Shown piece by piece: positions 7,346 to 13,873 of a DNA stretch of 33,960 nt. The position numbers and the translations under genes were made by a program. A model generated the notes under the pieces. The model saw only the letters and a list, made by a program, of their open reading frames with translations. It made no database searches and had not been told where the DNA came from. Where the stretch lies: NCBI GenBank assembly GCA_020849105.1, contig JADLGW010000037.1:1-33960 (forward strand). Direction: 5' to 3'. Position 1 is the stretch's first letter. Every line of letters begins with the position of its first letter. The DNA is from Phycisphaerales bacterium. GTDB taxonomy: Bacteria > Planctomycetota > Phycisphaerae > Phycisphaerales > UBA1924.

Positions 7346-8446
7346 TCAAGGGCGATTGATCTGGCGGATGGCATTCGCCTTGATCAGGCACACGATCGGT
7401 TGTCCGGCCGCGATCTTGAGCGCCGCGGCACTGCGTTTGCTCACCTCCACAATGAGCGACTCACCAGCATCCACTTCGACGATCGCGCTGCGCTCGTGCA
7501 TCGTGGCTCGTGTGACAGTGCCCGGGATCTGGTTCTGGATCGAAACGGCGTGAACGCTCTCGGCCGCGAGGGCTACGTCCCACGGTTGGATCGAGAGCAT
7601 CACGGTCTGGCCCTCGCCCGCCTCGATTCGCGGGACGATCAGGCGGCGACCGGGATCGGTCGTTTTCCCGATCTGCACGACGCTCACCCCGTCGCCCGGG
7701 ATGTGCTGGAGCACCCGTGCCGCCAGCACGTTGCGCAGCCCGCGCTCGTGAACAACCGCCAGCGCCGCATCGTCGTGGACCAGGTCGGTGAAGCGCCCAT
7801 GGCCGACCATGCGGCCGCGGTCCAGGATGAGCAGATGGTCCGTGAGTTGCAGGATCTCCCCGAGGTCATGGCTCACATAGATCATCGGGACGGTGGTCAC
7901 GTCACGGAGGCGCTGAAGATACGGGATGATCTGCTGCTTGAGGCGGGCATCGAGCGACGCCAGCGGCTCATCGAGCAGCAGCAGCCGCGGCCTGCTCAGG
8001 ACCGCCCGTCCGAGCGCCACGCGCTGCCCCTCGCCGCCGGAAAGTTGTGTCGCGCGCCGGCCCAGCAGGGGGCCGAGCTCCAGCAGGTCGATGATCATGC
8101 CTGCCTCGCTGTCGCCGCGTAGACGCTTCGCGCGGCCGTACATCAGGTTGCTCTTGACGGACAGGTGCGGGAACAGTCGGTGCTCCTGAAATACCACGCC
8201 GATGCACCTCCGGCAGGCTGGCACGTCAACCGGGCGGCGTGAATGTGCCCCCACGCTGTCGAAGAGCACGTCTCCATCGACGACGATCGTGCCGTGGCTC
8301 GGCCGCTCGAGGCCGGCGATCAGCGAGATCAACGCAGACTTTCCCGCACCCGACGCCCCGAACAGGCCCGTTACCCGGCTTCGGGTCTGGACGTCAACGT
8401 CGAGCGCAAAGTCACCCCGGTCGAGATGGACCCGCACATGGATCAT
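7346..8446 (-). CDS. modC: Molybdate ABC transporter ATP-binding protein
   Basis: The 366-residue protein has an ABC ATPase domain with Walker A GASGAGKS (about 30-37), a Q-loop FQEHRLFPHL, signature LSGGEGQ (135-141) and Walker B LLLLDE (155-160). A C-terminal region of about 120 residues with TPGTV/VEVS-type strands matches the TOBE/Mop molybdate-binding domain found in ModC. It energises molybdate import through ModB. The ATG at 8446 overlaps the modB stop by 4 bp (ATGA), so translation is coupled. It is the last gene of the operon and ends convergent with proC. Confidence 0.93.
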   Translation of the reverse strand: MIHVRVHLDRGDFALDVDVQTRSRVTGLFGASGAGKSALISLIAGLERPSHGTIVVDGDVLFDSVGAHSRRPVDVPACRRCIGVVFQEHRLFPHLSVKSNLMYGRAKRLRGDSEAGMIIDLLELGPLLGRRATQLSGGEGQRVALGRAVLSRPRLLLLDEPLASLDARLKQQIIPYLQRLRDVTTVPMIYVSHDLGEILQLTDHLLILDRGRMVGHGRFTDLVHDDAALAVVHERGLRNVLAARVLQHIPGDGVSVVQIGKTTDPGRRLIVPRIEAGEGQTVMLSIQPWDVALAAESVHAVSIQNQIPGTVTRATMHERSAIVEVDAGESLIVEVSKRSAAALKIAAGQPIVCLIKANAIRQINRP

Positions 8447-9168
8447 GCACGGACCCTGCGAGCACCCCCGCCTTCCGCTCCGGGCGCTCCAATCTGCCGC
8501 CTGATGTGCCGCGCCATCAGTTCCGAGCAGATCAGCGCTGCAAATGACACAATGATCGAGATCAGGACGAGGCGCATCGCCGGCGCATCACCGCCCGGAA
8601 CCTGCGAGTACGTGTAGATCGCCGTGGGAAGCGTGCGCGTCACGCCCTCGATGTTGCCCGCGAAGGTGATCGTCGCGCCGAACTCGCCCAGGCTTCGCGC
8701 AAACGCCAGGACCAGGCCCGTGAGCAGGCCGGGAAGAGAGAGCGGCAGCGTGACGGTCACAAACACCCGGAACGGGCCCGCTCCGAGCGTGCGGGCTGCC
8801 TGCTCGATCCGCGTGTCCACAAGTTCGATGCCCAGGCGGACCGAGCGGACCAGCAGCGGGAAGCCCATGACCGCCGCGGCCAGGGCAGCGGCCATCCATG
8901 TGAACGCGATGTCGATCCCCATCGCGTTGTGAAGCCAACCCCCGATCCACCCGCGCCGGCCCAGCGACAGCAGCAGGAGGTACCCCACAACGACCGGCGG
9001 GAGCACAAGCGGCAGGTGGATGAGCGCGTCCAGCAGCACCCTTCCGTAGAACCGCTTCCGCGCCAGGAGCCAGGCGCACCCGACACCGGGCACGATCATG
9101 ATCGTCACGCTCCAGAGCGCCACGCGAAGCGACAGGCAGAGCGCGGACCACTCCTCGGATGTGAGCAT
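8443..9168 (-). CDS. modB: Molybdate ABC transporter permease
   Basis: The 241-residue integral membrane protein has about five hydrophobic helices and the permease EAA-type loop (EQAARTLGAGPFRVFVTVTL), followed by SLGEFGATITFAGN, a signature typical of ModB. It forms the membrane channel for molybdate with ModC on the cytoplasmic side and ModA as binding protein. The start codon shares a base with the stop of modA (TGATG) and its own stop overlaps modC, so modA-modB-modC is one translationally coupled unit. The last about 20 residues are hydrophilic and cytoplasmic. Confidence 0.95.
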   Translation of the reverse strand: MLTSEEWSALCLSLRVALWSVTIMIVPGVGCAWLLARKRFYGRVLLDALIHLPLVLPPVVVGYLLLLSLGRRGWIGGWLHNAMGIDIAFTWMAAALAAAVMGFPLLVRSVRLGIELVDTRIEQAARTLGAGPFRVFVTVTLPLSLPGLLTGLVLAFARSLGEFGATITFAGNIEGVTRTLPTAIYTYSQVPGGDAPAMRLVLISIIVSFAALICSELMARHIRRQIGAPGAEGGGARRVRA

Positions 9169-9989
9169 CAGCCTCCCCCGCCCGGAGTCTTGCCCGCCTC
9201 CCCGGGCAGGACACGAAAGCCGGCCCGCTCGAACACCCCCGCCATCTCAGTGGTGCGCAGGAACCGCACGAACTCCGCCGCGTTCGCGCCGGCCCCGTTG
9301 CACAGGGCCACCGGGTAGCGGATCGGCTCGTGGGTGTCGCCCGGGAACTCGGCCACGACCGTTACCCTCTGCGACCGGGCGGCATCGGTGGAGTACACGA
9401 TCCCGGCGTCGGTTTCGCCGATCTCAACCAACCGGAGGGCGGCGCGAACGTCCTGTGCCGGTACGAGAAGCGGCTCCACCGATGCCCACCACCCGAGCGA
9501 TTCGAGCGCCTGCCGCGCGTAGCGGCCCGCGGGGACGTGCGCCGGATCGCCCACCGCGATCCGTGTCATCCACGGGTTCGACGCGGCGAGATTGAAGTTC
9601 CTGTTCATCTCCACTCTGGGCTGGTTGCCCCTGACAGGAGCGATGAGCACGAGCGAGTTGCCCAGCAGGGCCGTTCGTGTTCCTTCCCGGATCTCTCCGG
9701 CGGCGGCGGCGTCGTCCATCCAACGCTCGTCGGCCGAGATGAAGATATCCGCCGCGGCGCCGGCCCTGATCTGCCTGGCAAGGCTCGACGAGGCATCAAA
9801 GCTGAACACGACCGTGATTCCATGGTGCGACTCCCCGAACCTGTGCCCGGCCTCGCGCAGCACGTCTGTGGTGCTGGCCGCCGCGAACACCACAATCTGC
9901 GCCGGCATGGTCGTTGAGGGAACCCCGGGCTGCCGCTCCCCGCAGCCGCCGAGAAGGATGACAAGGCCGACAAGCAGGCTCAATCGCAA
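9168..9989 (-). CDS. modA: Molybdate ABC transporter substrate-binding lipoprotein
   Basis: From a TTG start at 9989 the product is 273 residues with a short lipoprotein signal (RLSLLVGLVILLGGC, lipobox Cys at residue 16). The mature part has VVFAAASTTDVL, the ModA N-terminal strand, FSFDASSSLARQI with oxyanion-contacting serines, GAAADIFISAD and a late DAGIVYSTDA motif. It would capture molybdate or tungstate outside the inner membrane for ModBC. The frame is open upstream to 10148, but that part is hydrophilic and would bury the signal sequence; a GGAG lies 9 bases before the TTG. It is the first gene of the operon. Confidence 0.88.
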   Translation of the reverse strand: MRLSLLVGLVILLGGCGERQPGVPSTTMPAQIVVFAAASTTDVLREAGHRFGESHHGITVVFSFDASSSLARQIRAGAAADIFISADERWMDDAAAAGEIREGTRTALLGNSLVLIAPVRGNQPRVEMNRNFNLAASNPWMTRIAVGDPAHVPAGRYARQALESLGWWASVEPLLVPAQDVRAALRLVEIGETDAGIVYSTDAARSQRVTVVAEFPGDTHEPIRYPVALCNGAGANAAEFVRFLRTTEMAGVFERAGFRVLPGEAGKTPGGGG

Positions 9990-10296
9990 CGGCGGGCGCT
10001 CCGTGGTCTGGAGGGGGGTGAGTTCACGCCCGTCATGGTACCGGTACGATGGCGCTATTCGCGATGGCCTTCGTGCATCCGTACCCGCAGGGTGAACCAG
10101 CGGTGCACCTCGCTCTTGGACCCGGTCGGTGGCCGCGACGCGGGCCACGCGGGCCAGATCTGCCGGGATCTGGGCGATGGTGTGCAGCCGCTTGGTCGGG
10201 GTCAGCGGGTGGGGGGTGCGAGGTCATCGCGCTCGGCCCCCTCGTCGAGGTCGATCGTCATGCGTGCGTCCGTGCGCGAGCCCGGTGGGGCCGGCG
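9990..10296. other. Intergenic stretch upstream of modA
   Basis: This 307-bp stretch lies between divergent modA and the small plus-strand ORF at 10297. Several frames are open, but none has a start, ribosome site and protein-like composition that I can defend. It should hold the promoter of the mod operon; I see no convincing -35/-10 pair and no clear ModE-type operator. Confidence 0.5.
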
Positions 10297-10620
10297 ATGC
10301 TCAGTCGCGCCCGCCCGCGTTACTTCGCGTACGCCCGGGGCACGACCGATCGCCCGGGGTCGGCCCGGCTTCGGGTCCTGCGACTGGACGACGGGAGGGC
10401 CGAGATCGCGCATGTGGAACTTCCGGGCGACTGGGTCCGAGTACGGAAGATCGAGCGAGACCCCGAAGACCCCGACATCGCGGTCATCGTCCTGGGGGAC
10501 GCCAGCGGCTCGGTGGGGATCCGGCAAGGATGGGTTGGGGTCCAGATCGAAGGCGAGGGCGCCCCGGGGAAACCGTGTCTGGCTGACTTCGCGGACGGGT
10601 CTTCCCCGTGGTCCCGTTGA
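10297..10620 (+). CDS. Uncharacterised small protein (upstream of an overlapping pair)
   Basis: The 107-residue product is not recognised. Composition is protein-like: G/C-rich third codon positions, many Asp, Glu and Val, and a pattern of short strands such as RLRVLRLDDG, AEIAHVELPG and IAVIVLGDA suggesting a mostly beta fold. No signal peptide, membrane segment or known motif is visible. The ATG at 10297 follows a GGTGGGG about 5 bases upstream. The TGA at 10618-10620 sits inside the next ORF, so the two are either translationally coupled or halves of one frameshifted gene. Confidence 0.55.
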   Translation: MLSRARPRYFAYARGTTDRPGSARLRVLRLDDGRAEIAHVELPGDWVRVRKIERDPEDPDIAVIVLGDASGSVGIRQGWVGVQIEGEGAPGKPCLADFADGSSPWSR

Positions 10621-10982
10621 GCGGGCCTTCCCCCGTGCTGACGGCGTCGTCCGATACGAAGGCCGTAGAGGTTCATGCTCCCGTCCGTGAGGGTGACGAA
10701 TGGGTGATGCGGGTGCTGTTGCACCCCGAGCGGCTTCCGGGGCCTCACGGGTCGGGGCAGGTTGAAATCCGTGACTTCCAGAACGAGGTCTGGGGGTCAG
10801 TTCCCGTCTCATGGTTCAATCTGGATGCCTGGCCCGGGCGACCGGCCAAATCGGACCAAACTTTTCTCTTGCACTGCCGTAGGGAATTGCGATACTCTGA
10901 TATCGCGTCCGCCCGCACGCGCCGGACCGGGAGAACCCCGGCAAGCCGCACGGATCGGCGGGCGCGACGACCGGCCGGGTGA
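10608..10982 (+). CDS. Uncharacterised small protein overlapping the previous ORF
   Basis: The 124-residue ORF opens at a GTG at 10608; a TTG at 10617 overlapping the upstream stop is an alternative. Residues about 18-85 are protein-like (DEWVMRVLLHPERLPG, GQVEIRDFQNEVW, SVPVSWFNLDAW), with acidic and aromatic residues and G/C-ending codons. The last about 35 residues are Arg-, Thr- and Pro-rich and coincide with the promoter-like element and start of the structured RNA region, so the true 3' end is doubtful. No family is recognised. It could be the C-terminal half of the preceding ORF after a frameshift. Confidence 0.45.
   Translation: MVPLSGPSPVLTASSDTKAVEVHAPVREGDEWVMRVLLHPERLPGPHGSGQVEIRDFQNEVWGSVPVSWFNLDAWPGRPAKSDQTFLLHCRRELRYSDIASARTRRTGRTPASRTDRRARRPAG
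10869..10898 (+). promoter_or_regulatory. Sigma-70-like promoter for the structured RNA
   Basis: TTGCAC (10869-10874), an 18-bp spacer and TACTCT (10893-10898) lie in a locally AT-richer patch. The -10 hexamer is identical to that of the DksA-like gene promoter. Predicted transcription would start near 10905 and reach the terminator at 11194-11225. Called by eye only. Confidence 0.5.
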
Positions 10983-11078
10983 ACCCGGTCGGGCGATGGG
11001 CCGCGGGCGACGGTCCGCGGGGGAAGAGCCCGGCGGCGCCCTGTACAGGGACGCGGCGGCTGGGGAGGTCTCTTTCAG

Positions 11079-11093
11079 AAGGAGGTGATCCAG
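11079..11093 (+). promoter_or_regulatory. Extended perfect Shine-Dalgarno sequence
   Basis: AAGGAGGTGATCCAG is complementary over 15 nt to the usual 3' end of bacterial 16S rRNA (CTGGATCACCTCCTT). Ordinary ribosome sites pair over 4-7 nt. GGAGG ends 7 nt before a GTG codon at 11093, normal spacing for initiation. The next bases no longer follow the 16S complement, so this is not a piece of an antisense rRNA gene. Confidence 0.8.
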
Positions 11094-11131
11094 TGACGCA
11101 ATGTGACTGTACGAGGGGGCTGCGCCGCTAA
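11093..11131 (+). CDS. Twelve-codon ORF behind the extended Shine-Dalgarno (possible leader peptide)
   Basis: GTG at 11093 opens a reading frame of 12 codons ending in TAA at 11129-11131; the peptide would be MTQCDCTRGLRR. It has optimal spacing from an exceptionally strong ribosome site. Its last five codons and stop (11117-11131) lie in the 5' strand of the closing stem and in the first internal hairpin, so translation would disrupt that structure. This geometry fits a leader peptide controlling the downstream terminator, but it could equally be a ribosome-docking site with no functional peptide. No known leader peptide is recognised. Confidence 0.4.
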   Translation: MTQCDCTRGLRR

Positions 11132-11193
11132 CTGAGCGGCTCCTCGACGGAGCGGGCCGCCCGCGCAGCCCACTTGTAGGAGATTTCCTACGG

Positions 11194-11225
11194 CCGCCGA
11201 TCCGACTGGGTCGGCGGTTTTTTTT
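11194..11225 (+). terminator. Strong intrinsic terminator
   Basis: A 10-bp stem (CCGCCGATCC with GGGTCGGCGG, one G-U pair), a GACT loop and a run of eight T (11218-11225) form a textbook Rho-independent terminator on the plus strand. It lies 161 bp before the dnaJ start codon and ends the structured RNA region. Confidence 0.92.
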
Positions 11226-11386
11226 CAGCGGGTGGCATCTACAGGTTGCCAACCGGCGACCGCCCCAGCGCGGGCACGCCGTGCCGCCCATCCATCCATG
11301 AACGCTTCGGGGACCGACGTCCAGCCTGTGGAGCAGCGCTAAAATGCCAGCCCGCCCCGCAGGTGGGGCGTGCGCTCCACACCACC

Positions 11387-12541
11387 ATGCCCACCACCCG
11401 CGACTACTACGAAATCCTGAGCGTTGAACGCACCGCTGACGGCGAGGAGATCAAGCGGGCGTACCGGCGGCTGGCGATGAAGCACCACCCGGACCGTAAC
11501 CCGGGAGATGCGGACGCCGAGGTCCGGTTCAAGGAGTGCGCGGAGGCCTACGAGGTGCTGTCTGATGCCGTGAAGCGCCAGCGCTACGACCAGTTCGGCC
11601 ACGAGGGGCTGCGCGGGATGGGCTCGGCCGCCCACGATTTCTCCCGCATGGACCCGCAGGATATTTTCTCGATGTTCGCCGACATCTTCGGCGGCGGCGG
11701 GGGGTTCGGACGGGCGGGCGCGGGCCGGGGTCGCGGCGTCGCTCGGGGCTATGACCTGGAGACCGAGGTCACCCTGGACCTGCGCGATGTGCTGCACGGT
11801 TGTGACCGGGATGTCGGGTTCACCCGTCTCGACGTGTGCGACAAGTGCGCGGGTACCGGCGCGAAGGCCGGGACGAAGATGGCCCAGTGCCCGACCTGCG
11901 GCGGTCACGGGAAGGTCCAGCAGGCCGGCCTGGGCGGCATGTTCCGCATGGTCACTGTGTGCCCAGCCTGTGCGGGGCGGGGGCAGATCATCAAGGAGGT
12001 CTGCGAACAGTGCCGCGGCAAGGGCCGCACACCGCGCAAGCGAGGTCTCACGGTCAAGATTCCGCCGGGGATCAGCGACGGCCAGGCCGTCCGTGTGCAG
12101 GGGGAGGGCGAGGCTCCGCCCCAGGAGGCCAGCCCCGGCGGTGAGGGGGTCCGCGGCGACCTGCATGTCGTTGTCCGTGTGAAGAAGGACGAGATGTTCG
12201 TGCGCGACGGCGACCACCTGCTGCTCCAGATGCCGATCAGTTTCACACAGGCGGCGCTGGGGGCGGAGGTCGAGGTTCCTACGCTTGAAGGGCGGCAGCC
12301 GCTGGTCATCCCGAGGGGCACCCAGTTCGGGGCGATGTTCCGCGTGGACGGCCAGGGCCTGCCGAGCCTGCGGAGCGGCCGGCGCGGCGACCTGGTCGTC
12401 GTGACGAAGATCGAGACGCCGCGGAAGTTGTCGCCCAAGCAAGAGTCCCTGCTGAGGGAGTTTGCGGCGACGGAGGACGAGAAGGTGCTGCCGGAGAGCC
12501 AGAAGTTCGTCAAGCGGCTGCGCGACTGGCTCGGGCGCTGA
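11387..12541 (+). CDS. dnaJ: Chaperone protein DnaJ
   Basis: The 384-residue type I DnaJ has the J domain ([23 protein letters not shown] at 34-36), a G/F-rich linker with [15 protein letters not shown], four zinc-binding repeats ([32 protein letters not shown]) and the C-terminal substrate-binding domain. It delivers unfolded clients to DnaK and stimulates its ATPase. The frame is open upstream to 11246, but the J domain fixes the ATG at 11387. It heads the operon dnaJ-grpE-zinc ribbon-acpS; dnaK is not in the window. A TAAAAT at 11340-11345 could be a -10, but no good -35 precedes it, and no CIRCE element is seen. Confidence 0.97.
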   Translation: MPTTRDYYEILSVERTADGEEIKRAYRRLAMKHHPDRNPGDADAEVRFKECAEAYEVLSDAVKRQRYDQFGHEGLRGMGSAAHDFSRMDPQDIFSMFADIFGGGGGFGRAGAGRGRGVARGYDLETEVTLDLRDVLHGCDRDVGFTRLDVCDKCAGTGAKAGTKMAQCPTCGGHGKVQQAGLGGMFRMVTVCPACAGRGQIIKEVCEQCRGKGRTPRKRGLTVKIPPGISDGQAVRVQGEGEAPPQEASPGGEGVRGDLHVVVRVKKDEMFVRDGDHLLLQMPISFTQAALGAEVEVPTLEGRQPLVIPRGTQFGAMFRVDGQGLPSLRSGRRGDLVVVTKIETPRKLSPKQESLLREFAATEDEKVLPESQKFVKRLRDWLGR

Positions 12542-12558
12542 AGGAGCGGGGAGGCGCG

Positions 12559-13113
12559 ATGAGCAAGCGGAATGATCGTGATGAACAGGCGGAGGCCGGG
12601 CACGGCCCGGAAGATCTCTACCCCGAACTCGAGACCCCGGAGGAGACGGTGGACGCCCGGCTTGACGACCTGCGCCGGGAGATGGACGAACTGAACTCCA
12701 AGTACCTGCGGACGCTGGCGGACTATCAGAACTCGCAGCGCCGGGCCGTGAGCAACGAGAACGAGGCCCGGCAGCAGGGCGCGACCGGTGTCGTCCGCGC
12801 CGTGCTGACCGTCATGGACCACTTCGACCTGGCCCTGGCGCAGGACATGTCCAGGGCCAGCGCGGAGCAGATCGCCGGCGGCGTCCGCGTGATCCGAGAT
12901 GAACTTGCCAGGGTGCTCCAGAGCCAGGGGGTCACGCCGATCATGCCGGAGCCGGGGACACCGTTCGATCCCGTGCAGCACGAGGCGGTCATGCAGCAGG
13001 CGGCTCCGGGCGTGGAGCCCGGGCACATCGCGGCCGCGCTCCAGGCGGGATACATGCTCGGGACCCGTGTCATCCGTCCGGCCAAGGTCTCGGTCGCCCC
13101 GGGACAAGGATGA
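12559..13113 (+). CDS. grpE: Nucleotide exchange factor GrpE
   Basis: The 184-residue product has an acidic N-terminus, a long coiled coil (about 30-75, with DELNSKYLRTLADYQNSQRR) and the C-terminal GrpE head (FDPVQHEAVMQQ, GYMLGTRVIRPAKVSVAPG). It releases ADP from DnaK during the chaperone cycle. It starts 17 bp after dnaJ, preceded by an AAGGAGCGGGGAGG stretch that supplies a good ribosome site. Length and motifs are normal for the family. Confidence 0.97.
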   Translation: MSKRNDRDEQAEAGHGPEDLYPELETPEETVDARLDDLRREMDELNSKYLRTLADYQNSQRRAVSNENEARQQGATGVVRAVLTVMDHFDLALAQDMSRASAEQIAGGVRVIRDELARVLQSQGVTPIMPEPGTPFDPVQHEAVMQQAAPGVEPGHIAAALQAGYMLGTRVIRPAKVSVAPGQG

Positions 13114-13116
13114 TCC

Positions 13117-13473
13117 ATGCCGACCTATGAGTACAAGTGCGGCGCGTGCGGGCACACATACGAGATGTTCCAGTCCATGACGGAGCCGCCCAAGAAGCGC
13201 TGCCCCAAGTGCGGGAAGAACACCGCCGAGCGGCTCATCGGGACGGGGGCCGGCGTGCTGTTCAAGGGCTCCGGGTTCTACGAGACCGACTACCGGTCCG
13301 AGGGGTACAAGAAGGCCGCGGAAGCCGAGAAGAAGCCCGCCGCGGACAAGGCCGCCAAGGGCGACGCGAAGACTGAACCCAAGGCGGATTCGAAGGCCGA
13401 GCCGAAGGCCGCCCCGGAGCCGGTCGCACGCCGGACGGGCGGGAGCCGGAAGAAGTCCGCGAAGTCCCGGTGA
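13117..13473 (+). CDS. FmdB-family zinc-ribbon protein with Lys/Ala/Pro tail
   Basis: The 118-residue product begins MPTYEYKCGACGHTYE, the FmdB/CxxC-CxxC signature, with Cys at 8, 11, 29 and 32 forming one zinc ribbon over the first about 40 residues, then a conserved GSGFYETDYR segment. The last 55 residues are Lys/Ala/Pro/Glu-rich and probably disordered. FmdB-type proteins are named as putative regulators, but their biochemical role is not established. The gene starts 3 bp after grpE, so it belongs to the same transcript. Confidence 0.9.
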   Translation: MPTYEYKCGACGHTYEMFQSMTEPPKKRCPKCGKNTAERLIGTGAGVLFKGSGFYETDYRSEGYKKAAEAEKKPAADKAAKGDAKTEPKADSKAEPKAAPEPVARRTGGSRKKSAKSR

Positions 13474-13489
13474 CTCCGGAAGCCCCGCC

Positions 13490-13870
13490 ATGCGCCTGAT
13501 CGGACACGGCATCGACATCATCGAGATCAGCCGCATCGCCGGGATGCGTGCCGACCACCCCGACCGGTTTCTGGAGCGCTGCTTTTCACCGGGCGAGCGG
13601 GCCTACGCCGAGTCGAGCCGGCGGTGCGACGAGCACCTGGCCGGGCGCTTCGCGGCGAAGGAGGCGGCCATGAAGGCCCTCGGCACCGGCTGGCGCAGCG
13701 GCATCGCCTGGACGGACATCGAGGTGGTGCTGCTCCCCAGCGGCCGGCCCACGCTGCGTCTGCACGGAAAGGCGGCGGACCTCGCTCGGGAACTCGGCAT
13801 CACCTCCTGGTCCGTGTCGCTGAGCCACGCCGAGCACTACGCTGTCGCGTCGGCGCTGGCGATGGGGTGA
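13490..13870 (+). CDS. acpS: Holo-[acyl-carrier-protein] synthase
   Basis: The 126-residue product is a typical AcpS: GHGIDIIEISRI near the N-terminus with the metal-binding Asp, RFLERCFSPGE, then GRFAAKEAAMKALGTG with the catalytic Glu and the 4'-phosphopantetheine transferase signature, and VSLSHAEHYAVA near the end. It transfers phosphopantetheine from CoA to acyl carrier protein. It is the last gene of the dnaJ operon (16 bp after the zinc-ribbon gene) and is convergent, 3 bp apart, with the next gene. The link to the chaperone genes seems positional rather than functional. Confidence 0.95.
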   Translation: MRLIGHGIDIIEISRIAGMRADHPDRFLERCFSPGERAYAESSRRCDEHLAGRFAAKEAAMKALGTGWRSGIAWTDIEVVLLPSGRPTLRLHGKAADLARELGITSWSVSLSHAEHYAVASALAMG

Positions 13871-13873
13871 TCG

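Larger units (their letters stand above)
10905..11225 (+). ncRNA. Candidate structured RNA or leader ending in an intrinsic terminator
   Basis: Between the promoter-like element and the terminator there is no credible long ORF but dense base-pairing potential: CCGGG/CCCGG at 10927-10941; a 9-bp stem with TGAA loop at 10971-10992; CCGCGG/CCGCGG at 11001-11020; the 12-bp palindrome CCCTGTACAGGG at 11039-11050. Then comes the extended Shine-Dalgarno sequence, and a 9-bp closing stem GGGCTGCGC (11117-11125) with GCGCAGCCC (11163-11171). That stem encloses GCCGCT/AGCGGC (11124-11140, competing with the closing stem by two bases) and GCTCC/GGAGC (11139-11153). A GTAGGA/TCCTAC hairpin (11176-11191) and the terminator follow. 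I find no hallmarks of RNase P RNA, tmRNA or SRP RNA. It may be a stand-alone sRNA or an attenuating leader of dnaJ-grpE; exact ends are estimates. Confidence 0.5.

Noticed and set aside
10040..10258. Minus-strand reading frame starting MTIDLDEGAERDD at 10260 that continues after a frame change into a helical-looking segment before modA
   Set aside because: It needs a frameshift after 19 codons, has no family match I can name, and would extend into the modA signal region; too weak to annotate.
10049..10690. 213-codon plus-strand ORF and a 184-codon minus-strand ORF over the same region
   Set aside because: Both are rich in Arg, Gly, Pro and Ser with no motif, the usual look of shadow frames in high-GC DNA; the frames at 10297 and 10608 have better composition.
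11079..11100. Possible antisense fragment of a 16S rRNA gene
   Set aside because: Identity to the 16S 3'-end complement stops after 15 nt and the following bases do not continue into the complement of helix 45, so no rRNA gene remnant is supported.
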